DNA of 64,000 nt from Saccharothrix violaceirubra (GTDB taxonomy: Bacteria > Actinomycetota > Actinomycetes > Mycobacteriales > Pseudonocardiaceae): NCBI RefSeq assembly GCF_014203755.1, contig NZ_JACHJS010000001.1:1240001-1304000 (forward strand), given 5' to 3'. Positions 56,120 to 64,000 of this stretch are shown piece by piece (position 1 is the first letter of the stretch; every line of letters begins with the position of its first letter). The position numbers and the translations under genes were made by a program. A model generated the notes under the pieces. That model had not been told where the DNA came from and ran no database searches. It saw nothing but the letters and a program-made list of their open reading frames with translations.

Positions 56120-57013
56120 TCACCCGCCCACGCGTTCGGGCACCTCCACCGGCACGCGTGCCCGCCGCCGCACGGTCGTCGCCGCCATCCCCGCGATCAC
56201 CAGCACCGCCGCGCCGATCCGTACCGGCGTCACGGTCTCGTGCAGCAGCACCACACCGGAGAACATGCCCGCCACCGGCACAAGCAGCGCGAACGGTACG
56301 ACGGTGCTCGCGTCGTACCGGCTCAGCAGGTACCCCCACAACCCGAACCCGAGCAACGTCGACACCCACGCGATGAACGCCACGGCACCGACACCGGACC
56401 ACGTGATGTGCGCCAACGCGTCGAGATCACGTGTCGGTCCCTCGAACACCGACGACAGCACCAGCAACGGCCCGGCCGCGACGGCGCTGACCCACACGAT
56501 GAAGCTCAACGCGTCCGGCGGCTTCGCGTACCGGGTCGCCACGTTCGCCAGACCCCACGCGGCGGCGGCACCGACGACCATCAGCAACGCCGACAGCGGA
56601 CTCGTCAGGCCGTAGTCGAACGCGATCACGACGATGCCCGCCGCCGCGATCGCCATCCCCAGCAGTTGGACGCGCCTGGGCCGTTCCCGCAGCACCACCG
56701 CCGCGAACACCACCGTGAAGATCACCTGGCTCTGCAACACCAGCGACGAGAGCCCGGCCGGCATCCCGGCGTCCATGCCCAGGAACACCAACCCGAACTT
56801 GGTCACGCCCAACGTCAGGCCGACCACCACGACCCATCTCCAGGCGACACCCGGTCGACGCACCAACCACACGGCGGGCACGGCCGCGACCAGGAACCGC
56901 AACCCGGAGAACAGCAGCGGCGGCAGCTCTGCCAACCCCGCCTTGATCACGACGAAGTTGACACCCCACAGCACGGCGACGAACACCGCGATCACCACGT
57001 CACGAGGCTTCAC
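56120..57013 (-). CDS. EamA family (DMT) transporter
   Basis: 297 residues, ten predicted helices in two EamA halves (first begins VVIAVFVAVLWGVNFVVIKAG, second LSALLMVVGAAAAWGLANVA). VLRERPRRVQLLGMAIAAAGIV is a conserved loop-helix. Drug/metabolite transporters of this group export amino acids or metabolites. Starts GTG 57013. Divergent from a LysR gene with a 73-nt shared promoter region containing inverted repeats, so the regulator probably controls it. Confidence 0.9.
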   Translation of the reverse strand: MKPRDVVIAVFVAVLWGVNFVVIKAGLAELPPLLFSGLRFLVAAVPAVWLVRRPGVAWRWVVVVGLTLGVTKFGLVFLGMDAGMPAGLSSLVLQSQVIFTVVFAAVVLRERPRRVQLLGMAIAAAGIVVIAFDYGLTSPLSALLMVVGAAAAWGLANVATRYAKPPDALSFIVWVSAVAAGPLLVLSSVFEGPTRDLDALAHITWSGVGAVAFIAWVSTLLGFGLWGYLLSRYDASTVVPFALLVPVAGMFSGVVLLHETVTPVRIGAAVLVIAGMAATTVRRRARVPVEVPERVGG

Positions 57014-57047
57014 CAGTCCGAGTCTCGACAGCCAGACCGTTAAGCAC

Positions 57048-57085
57048 CAGCGATGATTTCTGAACGCTTCCCTTTAGCATCGCTG
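57048..57085. promoter_or_regulatory. Inverted repeat in the eamA-lysR intergenic region
   Basis: CAGCGATG (57048-57055) and CATCGCTG (57078-57085) are inverted copies, 30 bp start to start, and TTAAGC and TTTAGC precede or overlap them. TAGCAT at 57075-57080 is a -10 only 6 nt before the LysR ATG, so the site may block its own transcription and activate eamA. Confidence 0.55.
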
Positions 57086-57086
57086 C

Positions 57087-57995
57087 ATGCTCGATCTCGG
57101 AAGACTGCGCGCGCTGCACGCCGTCGCGCTCCATGGCTCGGTTGGCGCGGCGGCCGAAGCGCTCGGCTACACGCCCTCGGCGGTGTCCCAGCAGATCGCC
57201 AAACTCGAACGGGAAACCCGCACCACGCTGCTCGAACGCCGAGGTCGGGGCATCGCGCTCACCGACGCGGCACGCCTGCTCGTGGACACCGCCGGTCGGG
57301 TGCTGTCCCTGGTCGAGGAGGCCGAGGTGACGTTGGAGGAACAGCGCGGCGCTGCGGTCGGGGAGTTGCGCATCGGAGCCTTCGCCACGGCAGCGCGCGG
57401 CCTGCTGCCCGCGACACTCGTCACACTCGCGGAGCGGCACCCGGCGCTGGACGTCCGCCTGGTCGAGACGGACCCGCCCGACGCGTCGGCCGCGGTCGAC
57501 CGCGGCGACCTCGACCTCGCCGTCACCCACGACTGGGTCGACACCCCCCTGGCCGTGCCGGGCTCCTCGTCCCGGGTCGAACTCGGCGGGGACATCGCGG
57601 ACGTGCTGCTGCCCGCCGGGCACCCCCTGGCCGACCGCGCCTGGATCGGTCCGCGCGACCTGGCCGGCGAGCGCTGGATCTGCCAGCCCGAGGGCACGAT
57701 CTGCCACTCGTGGCTGGTGAACACGTTCCGCCGCGCGGGCATGGAACCCGATCTGGCCTATCGGATCGGCGAGTACGAGACGCAGCTCGCGTTGCTCGCG
57801 CGCGGCATCGGTGTGGCGCTGCTGCCGCGACTGGGACGCGGAACCGTCCCCGAAGCCGTGCGCGTCGTGCCGTTCCGTCCCACGCCGACGCGTCGGTTGT
57901 TCGCGGTGTGGCGCACGCAGGCCAGCCGTCGTCCCGCGATCACCGCGACCGTGACGGCGTTGCGCGAGTGCTGGGAACAGCGTTCCACCGCGTGA
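57087..57995 (+). CDS. LysR-family transcriptional regulator
   Basis: 302 residues. N-terminal winged helix-turn-helix LRALHAVALHGSVGAAAEAL and YTPSAVSQQIAKLERE, followed by a linker helix and LysR substrate-binding domain (GELRIGAFATAARGLLPATL, DLDLAVTHDWVDTPL). Effector binding is between the two subdomains; ligand unknown. ATG 57087 is leaderless with TAGCAT 6 nt upstream. Divergent partner is an EamA exporter, a common pairing in which the regulator senses the exported metabolite. Confidence 0.92.
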   Translation: MLDLGRLRALHAVALHGSVGAAAEALGYTPSAVSQQIAKLERETRTTLLERRGRGIALTDAARLLVDTAGRVLSLVEEAEVTLEEQRGAAVGELRIGAFATAARGLLPATLVTLAERHPALDVRLVETDPPDASAAVDRGDLDLAVTHDWVDTPLAVPGSSSRVELGGDIADVLLPAGHPLADRAWIGPRDLAGERWICQPEGTICHSWLVNTFRRAGMEPDLAYRIGEYETQLALLARGIGVALLPRLGRGTVPEAVRVVPFRPTPTRRLFAVWRTQASRRPAITATVTALRECWEQRSTA

Positions 57996-58089
57996 GATAA
58001 CGGATTTGCAACGACATGTAGCAATAGTGCAAGCGTTCGCGACTCCAGGGTGACGGTGCCGCGACGGGCCGCCGGAGACCACACCGCCA

Positions 58090-58127
58090 GGGGGCCTCCC
58101 AGGAATCCGCCGTCCTGGGAGGTTCCC
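58090..58127. terminator. Bidirectional terminator between lysR and gntR
   Basis: CCTCCCAGGA and TCCTGGGAGG form a perfect 10-bp stem with an 8-nt loop; flanking GGGGG and TTCCC add more pairs. Between convergent genes. Confidence 0.75.
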
Positions 58128-58139
58128 ACTCCGGTCGGG

Positions 58140-58811
58140 TCAGTCCGCGTGCCGTTCGAGCAGCTCCTCGAGGAACCCGCCCGCCTCGGCCGCCGCGCGC
58201 ACCGGGTCGCGATCGCGGATCGCGTCGAGCAGTCCGGCGTGCGAGACCTGCTCCTCCTCGTGCTCCTTGTCCACGGTGGCCGTGATGCTTGCCCGCACCG
58301 CCTCGGTCAACCCCTGGTACAGCTCGGCCAACAGGGTGTTGTGCGAGCACTGCACGAGCAGCACGTGGAACGCCGCGTCGCGCTCGACCAGTCGATCCCA
58401 CTGCTTCGCGACCAGCGCCTCGTCGCGTTCGGTCAGCAGAACGGCCAGCCTGCGGTACTCCTCGTCGGTGCGTCGGGTCGCGGCGAGTCTGGCCCCCTCG
58501 ACCTCCAGCGTCCGTCGCACCTGGAGCACGTCCCGCAGTTCGCTGCCGCACAGTCTCCGCACCGCGCCGGACAGCTCGCTGGTCGCGCGCACGAAGGTGC
58601 CGTCGCCCTGGCGCACCTCCAGCAGCCCGGCGTGGGACAACGCGCGCACCGCCTCGCGCACGGTGTTGCGTCCGACGCCGAGCGCGGTCACCAGTTCCGG
58701 CTCCGGTGGGATTCGCTGGCCGACCGGCCATTCACCGCCGGCGATCGCTGCCCTCATCTGGTCGATCACCTGGTCGACGAGCCCGGCCCGCCGAGTAGTG
58801 GCCAACGGCAC
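58140..58811 (-). CDS. GntR-family regulator (FadR/FCD subgroup)
   Basis: 223 residues. Winged helix-turn-helix VIDQMRAAIAGGEWPVGQRIPPE, LVTALGVGRNTVREAVRALSHAGL (about 12-60), then an all-helical FCD domain with the metal/effector-site His and Asp residues in ERDAAFHVLLVQCSHN, LTEAVRASI and EEQVSHAGLLDAI. FCD regulators sense organic acids. GTG 58811. Divergent from a CynX/NimT-type transporter across 47 nt, so it probably regulates it. Confidence 0.92.
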   Translation of the reverse strand: MPLATTRRAGLVDQVIDQMRAAIAGGEWPVGQRIPPEPELVTALGVGRNTVREAVRALSHAGLLEVRQGDGTFVRATSELSGAVRRLCGSELRDVLQVRRTLEVEGARLAATRRTDEEYRRLAVLLTERDEALVAKQWDRLVERDAAFHVLLVQCSHNTLLAELYQGLTEAVRASITATVDKEHEEEQVSHAGLLDAIRDRDPVRAAAEAGGFLEELLERHAD

Positions 58812-58846
58812 AACGTCATCCTTTCATCCGAACATCCCATGTCTGC

Positions 58847-58852
58847 GATAGT
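58847..58852 (+). promoter_or_regulatory. Extended -10 for the CynX-type transporter gene
   Basis: TGC followed by GATAGT ends 6 nt before GTG 58859, implying a leaderless mRNA. It lies in the short divergent region shared with the GntR gene. Confidence 0.45.
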
Positions 58853-58858
58853 AATCCG

Positions 58859-60154
58859 GTGGCGATCCAGCGAACCGAGCCAGACCGGACACCGTCGTCG
58901 GTTCACCCTGCCACTGATTCCCCCATCAGTGCGACGATCGCGACACTTCGGTCCGACCGGTCCACTGGTTCGCTGCGGTCCGACCGGAGCGTTGCCCTGG
59001 TCGGCAGCACGCTGCTGGCGATCGGCGTAGCGCTCGCCGCCGCGAACCTGCGGCCGGCGGTGACGGGCCTCGCGTCCGTGCTCGGCGATGTGCGCAGTTC
59101 CCTGGGGGTGTCCACCGCCTGGACCTCGCTGTTGACCGCCGTGCCGACGCTCTGCTTCGGCTTCGCCGCGTTCCTCGCGCCCTGGCTCGGACGCCGGTTG
59201 GGCATGGCCCGCGCGGTTGGCCTGTCGTTGCTCGTGCTGACGATTGGTCTGGTCCTCCGCGTCGTCGACGGCCCGCTCGTGGTGCTCGGCGGCACGTTCG
59301 TCGCGTGCGCGGGCATTGCTGTCTGCAACGTCCTCATCCCCGTTGTGGTGAAGGATTCCTTCCCTGGACGGGTGGGTCTGGTCACCGGTGTGTACACGGC
59401 CGCGCTCGCGGCCGGCGCGGCGGTCGGTGCCGCGTTCACGCCCACCCTCGAATCCGTGCTCGGCTCGTGGCGACTCGCGGTCGGCGCGTGGGCCTTCCTC
59501 TCGCTCGCCGCACTGCTCGTGTGGCTGGCCGGTGCACGCCACGGCGTCACCGTCGCGGGCGCGGGTACGAAACGCGTTCCCGTGACGCGCTCGTTGACGC
59601 GCAGCCCGCTCGCGTGGGTGATCACGGTCTTCTTCGGGTTGCAGTCGCTGCTCGCGTACACGGTCATGGGCTGGCTGCCGCAGATCCTCGGCGACGCGGG
59701 CGTCGACCGGACGACCGCCGGCCTGCTGCTGGCCATCACGATGGTCCTCGGCGTGCCGGTGAGCCTGATCGTGCCGCCGCTGGCCGTGCGCCGGGCGAGC
59801 CAGTCCGGTCTCGTCGCCGTCCTCGGGCTGCTGTCGGTGGCCGGCGTCCTGGGCCTGGCCCTCGTGCCCGCCGCCGCGCCCGGACTGTGGGTCGTGCTGA
59901 TCGGCGTCGGCATGGGCATGTTCCCGTTGGCACTGGTGATGATCTCGCTGCGCACCAGCTCGACCGCGGACACCGCGCGACTGTCGGCGATGGCACAGAG
60001 CATCGGTTACCTGCTCGCGGCCACCGGCCCGTTCGCGTTCGGCCTGCTGCGCGGCGCCACCGGCGACTGGACGCTGTCGATGCTCGTGCTCGTCGGACTG
60101 CTCGTGCTGCTCACGGCGCTCGGCGTCGTCGCCGGTCGGCCGCGTACGGTCTGA
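58859..60154 (+). CDS. MFS transporter, CynX/NimT family
   Basis: 431 residues, twelve helices after a hydrophilic about 40-residue N-terminus that contains two LRSDRS repeats. Family features: ANLRPAVTGLASVLGDVRSSLGV, GFAAFLAPWLGRRLGMARAV and, after the central loop, ITVFFGLQSLLAYTVMGWLP and VPVSLIVPPLAVRRASQSG. CynX/NimT members transport cyanate, nitroimidazoles and other small molecules; substrate here is unknown. Start GTG 58859 appears leaderless. Paired with the divergent GntR/FCD regulator. Confidence 0.9.
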   Translation: MAIQRTEPDRTPSSVHPATDSPISATIATLRSDRSTGSLRSDRSVALVGSTLLAIGVALAAANLRPAVTGLASVLGDVRSSLGVSTAWTSLLTAVPTLCFGFAAFLAPWLGRRLGMARAVGLSLLVLTIGLVLRVVDGPLVVLGGTFVACAGIAVCNVLIPVVVKDSFPGRVGLVTGVYTAALAAGAAVGAAFTPTLESVLGSWRLAVGAWAFLSLAALLVWLAGARHGVTVAGAGTKRVPVTRSLTRSPLAWVITVFFGLQSLLAYTVMGWLPQILGDAGVDRTTAGLLLAITMVLGVPVSLIVPPLAVRRASQSGLVAVLGLLSVAGVLGLALVPAAAPGLWVVLIGVGMGMFPLALVMISLRTSSTADTARLSAMAQSIGYLLAATGPFAFGLLRGATGDWTLSMLVLVGLLVLLTALGVVAGRPRTV

Positions 60155-60208
60155 CCCTCGCATCCACCGCGTAACGGGCCGGTCGCGCCGTGCGATCACC
60201 GGACGTGT

Positions 60209-60251
60209 GCGCGGGCTCGGCCGGTACGGCGGGGTACGGCCGAGCCCGCGC
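60209..60251. terminator. 15-bp bidirectional terminator
   Basis: GCGCGGGCTCGGCCG and CGGCCGAGCCCGCGC form a perfect 15-bp stem with a 13-nt loop (itself containing GTAC/GTAC). Located in the 100-bp gap between the convergent MFS and mycothione reductase genes. Confidence 0.85.
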
Positions 60252-60254
60252 GGG

Positions 60255-61673
60255 TCAGTCCTCCAACGGCAGGCCGAGCAGGGCGTTCTCCACGACCTCG
60301 GGCATGCCGGGGTGGATCCAGTACTGGCCGCGGGCCATCGACCTCGCGTCGAGGCCGAAGCTCATCGCCTGGATCAGCGGCTGGATCACGGTCGGCGCCT
60401 GCGGCCCGATCACGTGCGCGCCGAGGATCTCGCCCGTGGCCGGGTCGGCGAGCACCTTCGCGAAACCGGTCTCGTCCTCCATCGCCCAGCCGTAGGCGAT
60501 CGAGGCGTAGGCCTGCGACGCGGCCACGTACCGCACGCCACGTTCCCGCGCCTGCTCCTCGGTGAGCCCGACCGACGCGATCTGCGGCGACGAGAACACC
60601 GCCGACGGCACGTACCGGTGGTCGCTCGCGATCGGCGCGTCCGGGTGCAGCAGGTTGTGCTGGACGACCCGCGCCTCGTGGTTGGCGACGTGCTTGAGCT
60701 GGTACTCCGACGACACGTCGCCGAGCGCGAAGATCCCGTCGACGGACGTGCGCTGGTACTCGTCGACGACCACCCGACCGTCCGGGTGCAGGTCGACGCC
60801 GGTCGCGCCGAGGTCGAGCAGGTCGGAGTTGGGCGTGCGACCGACGGCCACGAGCAACTCGTCGGACTCGACGACCTCGGACCCGTCCGGGCCTTCGAGG
60901 TGCAGCCGCACGACACCGTCGACACGTTCGGCCCGCACGGTCTTGCGACCCGGTCGCACGTCCCACTTACGTCGCGCGATTTCGGTGAACCGCCGCGCGA
61001 CGTCGTGATCCTCGCGTCGCAGCAGCAGGTCCGAGCGCGCGATCAGGGTGACCTCGACGCCGAACGACGAGAACACGTGCGCGAACTCGACCGCCACGAA
61101 CCCGCTGCCCAGGATCGCGAGCCGGCGGGGCAACGCGTCCAGGCGCATGATCGTGTCGCTGGTGTGGTAGCCGGTCGTGTCCAGGTCGGGGACGTCCGGT
61201 ATCACCGGACGACCGCCTGCGGCGAGCACGAACCGGTCCGCGGTGATCACCTCGCCGGTGCCGGTGTCCAGCGTCTTCGGGCCGACGAACCGCGCCGTGC
61301 CCTCGTACACGGTGACGTTCGCGTTCTCCTCCGCGCGCCACCGCCGCCCGCCCGTCGAGATGGGGTCGATGCGGCCGAAGATCCGGTCGCGCACGTCGGC
61401 CCAGCGCACGCCGTCGAGCGTCGCGTCGACACCAAGTCGTGCGCCGGCCGCGGGCGTGGCCGCGACGTCGGCGGTGTGCACGAACATCTTGGTGGGGATG
61501 CACCCGACGTTCAGGCACGTGCCGCCGAACACCCCCTTCTCGACGATCGCGATGTCCAGTCCCGCGAACCGCTCGTCCGCGATGGAGTTGCCGGAGCCGG
61601 TGCCGACGATGACCAGGTCGAAGTGCCTCACGTCCTGGCCAACGGCCGGTGTCGGCGTCGCATTCCCCGTCAC
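60255..61673 (-). CDS. mtr: Mycothione reductase
   Basis: 472 residues. FAD-dependent reductase that keeps mycothiol reduced with NADPH, a hallmark of actinobacteria. FAD motif [20 protein letters not shown] (about residue 20), redox-active disulfide [14 protein letters not shown] (about 48), NAD(P) motif [19 protein letters not shown] (about 185), [16 protein letters not shown], and the C-terminal [14 protein letters not shown] with the catalytic His-Glu. GTG 61673 overlaps the YbhB stop by GTGA; a GTG at 61631 would match shorter orthologues. Co-transcribed with the YbhB gene. Confidence 0.93.
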   Translation of the reverse strand: MTGNATPTPAVGQDVRHFDLVIVGTGSGNSIADERFAGLDIAIVEKGVFGGTCLNVGCIPTKMFVHTADVAATPAAGARLGVDATLDGVRWADVRDRIFGRIDPISTGGRRWRAEENANVTVYEGTARFVGPKTLDTGTGEVITADRFVLAAGGRPVIPDVPDLDTTGYHTSDTIMRLDALPRRLAILGSGFVAVEFAHVFSSFGVEVTLIARSDLLLRREDHDVARRFTEIARRKWDVRPGRKTVRAERVDGVVRLHLEGPDGSEVVESDELLVAVGRTPNSDLLDLGATGVDLHPDGRVVVDEYQRTSVDGIFALGDVSSEYQLKHVANHEARVVQHNLLHPDAPIASDHRYVPSAVFSSPQIASVGLTEEQARERGVRYVAASQAYASIAYGWAMEDETGFAKVLADPATGEILGAHVIGPQAPTVIQPLIQAMSFGLDARSMARGQYWIHPGMPEVVENALLGLPLED

Positions 61674-62200
61674 GGCTGCGTGTACGTGGCCACGAGCACC
61701 GCACGCGCGAGAGTGTGGAACGCGAGGTTGAAGCCCACGGCGGCGGGCGAGGTGTCGGGCGTGACGTCGAGCCTGTCGACGTCGACGGCGTGTACGACGA
61801 AGTAGTAGCGGTGTGCCCGGTCGCCCGACGGGGGAGCGGCACCGCCGAAGTCACGTGTGCCGTAGTCGTTGCGCACGTGGAACCCGTCACCGGGCAGCGT
61901 GTCGTCGCCGGCGCCCGCGCCGGTGTCGAGCGCGGTCGTCGTCGCCGGCAGGTTCACCGCGACCCAGTGCCAGAAGCCGGACGGTGTCGGCGCGTCGGGG
62001 TCGAACGTCGTCACGGTGAAGCTCTTGGTGCCCTCGGGGAAGCCCGACCACGTGAGGTGCGGCGATGTGTTGCCGGCCGCGTACACGTGTGCGTCGGCGA
62101 GTTCGGCGCCGTCGCGGACGTCGCGGGAATCCACCCGGAACGATGGCACGGCGGGCAGCAGCGAGTAGGGGTCGGGCGCGACGGGGCGCTCCAGACTCAT
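61670..62200 (-). CDS. YbhB/YbcL family Raf kinase inhibitor-like (PEBP) protein
   Basis: 176 residues. PEBP fold signatures: [59 protein letters not shown] and [20 protein letters not shown] and YYFVVHAVD. These bind small anionic ligands; bacterial function is unclear. ATG 62200 is preferred because GGAGG precedes it by 5 nt; a GTG at 62212 is less likely. No signal peptide. Stop overlaps the mtr start. Confidence 0.92.
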   Translation of the reverse strand: MSLERPVAPDPYSLLPAVPSFRVDSRDVRDGAELADAHVYAAGNTSPHLTWSGFPEGTKSFTVTTFDPDAPTPSGFWHWVAVNLPATTTALDTGAGAGDDTLPGDGFHVRNDYGTRDFGGAAPPSGDRAHRYYFVVHAVDVDRLDVTPDTSPAAVGFNLAFHTLARAVLVATYTQP

Positions 62201-62367
62201 CGGGTCCTCCACTGGTGATCACGGGTACCGGCCCGACCCTAGTGGCGTGTGATGTCCCACGCAGGCACCGCACATTCACCTGAGCGCAACCGGAAAGTGT
62301 TCTCCCGCGTCTCCAATGGGTGAACGTGCCCTTTCGGGTGACGTGAATCTGTGGGGGAGAACGAAAA

Positions 62368-63198
62368 ATGCGGAGAATTCGGGTGATCGTGGCGATCGCC
62401 CTCGTGTCGGTGACGGTCGCGTGCGGGGCCGGGGCCCTCGAGTCGCAGCCGGTCGCCGCACCCACGACCACCACGTCGTCCGTGCCCCCGACGACGACCA
62501 CGCCGCCCACCGCGTTGCCCGGTCCGAACGGAACGACGGTTCCGGTATTCCAGCCCGCGTACGCGTACGGCACGCCGCAGGCGTCCGCGCCTCCCGCGGT
62601 GGACGGTCTCGCACCCATCGTGCGGCGCATCGAGACCGACAAGCCGTACGTGTTCATCACGATCGACGACGGCGCCGTGCGCCACCCCGCGGCGCTGGAG
62701 CTGATCCGGTTGTCCGGCGTGCGCCCGACGCTGTTCCTCAACACCAAGCACGTCGAAGGCGACGTTCCGTACTTCCGCGCGTTCCAGGACCGCGCCGGCG
62801 CACGGGTGCACGGACACACCACCGACCACCCCAACCTCCAAGGTCAGGGCTACGCGTTCCAGCACCGCGAGATCTGCGAGAACACCGACTACATCGGCGC
62901 GCAGATGGGCAAGCGGCCGACGTTGTTCCGCCCGCCGTTCGGCAACTACGACCAGACCACGCGCAAGGCCGCGGCCGACTGCGGCATCGCCGCCCTGGTC
63001 CTGTGGACCGCCGCGGTGAACGACGGCGTCGTGCAGTTCCAGGCGGGCGGCAAGCTCAACCCCGGCGACATCGTGCTCATGCACTTCCGGCAGACGTTCG
63101 TCGAGGACTGGCTCGCGTTCCTCAACCGCGCCAAGCAGGACGGCCTGACCCCAGTGCTGCTCGACGACTTCCTCTCGCCCACCGCGCCGCCCGCGTGA
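62368..63198 (+). CDS. Lipoprotein polysaccharide deacetylase (NodB domain)
   Basis: 276 residues. Lipobox VTVACG (Cys about 19), then a Pro/Thr-rich linker (TTTTSSVPPTTTTPPT) and a NodB homology domain: motif 1 ITIDDGA (catalytic Asp; usual form TFDDG), motif 2 HGHTTDH (metal His pair), motif 3 RPPFGNY, motif 4 VLWTAAVND and motif 5 VLMHF. Expected to remove N-acetyl groups from peptidoglycan or another polysaccharide at the outer face of the membrane. ATG 62368 has GGGGGAG upstream. Divergent from YbhB. Confidence 0.9.
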   Translation: MRRIRVIVAIALVSVTVACGAGALESQPVAAPTTTTSSVPPTTTTPPTALPGPNGTTVPVFQPAYAYGTPQASAPPAVDGLAPIVRRIETDKPYVFITIDDGAVRHPAALELIRLSGVRPTLFLNTKHVEGDVPYFRAFQDRAGARVHGHTTDHPNLQGQGYAFQHREICENTDYIGAQMGKRPTLFRPPFGNYDQTTRKAAADCGIAALVLWTAAVNDGVVQFQAGGKLNPGDIVLMHFRQTFVEDWLAFLNRAKQDGLTPVLLDDFLSPTAPPA

Positions 63199-63232
63199 AC
63201 GGCCGCGTGAAGTCCAGGTGAACGTCCGTCGC

Positions 63233-63258
63233 GCGCGGCCCGGCGTCGCGGGCCGCGC
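63233..63258 (+). terminator. Hairpin between deacetylase and last gene
   Basis: GCGCGGCCCG and CGGGCCGCGC form a perfect 10-bp stem with a 6-nt loop, 34 nt after the deacetylase stop and just upstream of the next promoter. Confidence 0.7.
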
Positions 63259-63261
63259 GGC

Positions 63262-63267
63262 GACAAT
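63262..63267 (+). promoter_or_regulatory. -10 element for leaderless last gene
   Basis: GACAAT ends 5 nt before GTG 63273; the hexamer is one mismatch from TACAAT. No Shine-Dalgarno. Confidence 0.45.
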
Positions 63268-63272
63268 TCGGT

Positions 63273-64000
63273 GTGCAGACGCTGCGGTCCGCGCTGGACT
63301 TCCTCGGTGGGCCGGGCCCGGTCGCACTCGCGATCGCCCTGCTGTTCGCCACGCCGGTCATCGACCGGGTGTTCGTCCGCCGCAAACGGGTCAACTTCCG
63401 CGTCCTCTACAACTCGAAGATCGGGCTGGGACCTGAGCAATTGCACGACGGCACCGAATCCCAGCCGTCGCAACTGCGTGAACTCGTCCGCGTCCTGGAC
63501 CGCATGAGCATCGTGGTCGTCCGCGTGCGCAACAGCGGCAACTACGACATCGACGCCGACGATTGGGACAAGGCGCTCACGTTCACCTTCGGCGAGCGCG
63601 TGGTGTGGAACGCGCGGGTCTCCGAGGCGGGTTCGGACGACCTGCGCGAAGAGGTGCGACGCAGCCTCCAGTTCTTCGGCGCGGACACCGCACGACGCGT
63701 GTCGCTGCCGACGGTGCGGGAACGGATGGCGCAGCTCGTCGCGCGCTGGGGTCGGCTCGCGGTCGTCGCCGAACCCGGCGAGCAGGTCTGGCACGGCGTG
63801 CGACTCGAAGGTCTCGCGTTGCGGCGCAAGCAGAAGTTCAAGCTGCTGGTGGTGTTGCGCGAACCCGAGACGAACGACGGGCCGATCGGCAAGGACGTGC
63901 GCATCGAGGGTCGCCTGGGCGGTGTCGGGATCGTGCACGACGAGAAGCGCCGTCGGGTGGTGACGCTGCCCCGGCTCACCGGCGGCATCGCGGCGGTGCT
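63273..64000 (+). CDS. Membrane-anchored protein of unknown function (N-terminal part)
   Basis: Open from GTG 63273 to the right edge (242 residues visible, incomplete). One N-terminal helix (LGGPGPVALAIALLFATPVI), then RRKRVNFRVLYNSKIGLGPE, and a region with MSIVVVRVRNSGNYDIDADD, FTFGERVVWNARVSEAG and WHGVRLEGLALRRKQKFKLL, i.e. beta-rich sandwich-like repeats. Similar N-terminal regions occur, from memory, in actinobacterial proteins that carry a substrate-binding domain further along. No catalytic motif is visible. Function not assigned. Confidence 0.7.
   Translation, partial: MQTLRSALDFLGGPGPVALAIALLFATPVIDRVFVRRKRVNFRVLYNSKIGLGPEQLHDGTESQPSQLRELVRVLDRMSIVVVRVRNSGNYDIDADDWDKALTFTFGERVVWNARVSEAGSDDLREEVRRSLQFFGADTARRVSLPTVRERMAQLVARWGRLAVVAEPGEQVWHGVRLEGLALRRKQKFKLLVVLREPETNDGPIGKDVRIEGRLGGVGIVHDEKRRRVVTLPRLTGGIAAV

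Noticed and set aside
58856..58869. CCGGTGGCGATCCA also found at the stem near 11987
   Set aside because: A 14-mer shared twice in 64 kb of GC-rich DNA is within chance expectation, and the second copy lacks the inverted partner.

Overview
The window is very GC-rich, uses GTG starts heavily and carries mycothione reductase, a WhiG sporulation sigma factor, an actinobacterial FtsY with an N-terminal membrane helix, a lipoprotein class B PBP and Rip1. Together these point to a filamentous actinomycete, most likely Pseudonocardiaceae (Actinosynnema/Saccharothrix/Lentzea type). This placement is inference from gene content; no database was searched. The core runs ftsY, amtB-glnK-glnD, ffh-amidohydrolase, rpsP-khpA-rimM-trmD-rplS, lepB, rnhB, DUF2469, yraN, comM, dprA, xerC, an M23 peptidase, rpsB, tsf, pyrH, frr, cdsA, rlmN, dxr, rip1, ispG, a GNAT gene, a lipoprotein PBP and map. 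From memory this is the same order as the Mycobacterium tuberculosis segment Rv2921c to Rv2861c, so most of the window is a conserved housekeeping backbone for protein targeting, nitrogen signalling, translation, cell-envelope lipids and isoprenoids.

Accessory genes sit in the joints of that backbone. (1) 1-2 kb: a solute symporter translationally coupled to a shortened, catalytically degenerate AnmK-like protein. (2) 3.4-7.2 kb: an orphan Imm1-like immunity protein and two tandem secreted S33 peptidases, each followed by a hairpin. (3) 15.3-17.6 kb: a DnaA-box pair, a remnant of a CPBP protease gene, an intact CPBP protease and a solitary pxpA. (4) 33.8-36.1 kb: a two-domain VOC protein, a methyltransferase and a PadR regulator with palindromic operators. 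(5) 37.3-45 kb: a beta-carbonic anhydrase, DUF2631, a complete polyamine-type ABC transporter (potABCD), then a two-component pair whose kinase has an extra C-terminal extracytoplasmic domain. (6) From 52.4 kb: an alpha/beta hydrolase, cobQ, a pentapeptide-repeat membrane protein, 22-bp tandem repeats, a divergent EamA/LysR pair, a divergent GntR/CynX-type transporter pair, YbhB-mtr, a lipoprotein NodB deacetylase and a partial membrane-anchored protein of unknown function.

Regulatory layout is unusually legible. A helically phased GaAAC/GTnAC array upstream of amtB looks like a GlnR operator. Many genes have a TAnnnT-like -10 only 5-9 nt before the start codon, so leaderless transcripts seem widespread. 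Perfect GC-rich hairpins mark the ends of most transcription units, including convergent pairs. Three pairs of TTGTCCACA DnaA boxes lie in intergenic regions at 15.6, 23.3 and 29.4 kb. No tRNA, rRNA, IS element, prophage or CRISPR array was seen.

Nothing here is a plainly new defence or mobile system. The most unusual items are the degenerate AnmK/symporter pair, the DnaA-box pairs with identical geometry, the kinase with a C-terminal sensor-like domain next to potABCD, and the CPBP remnant.
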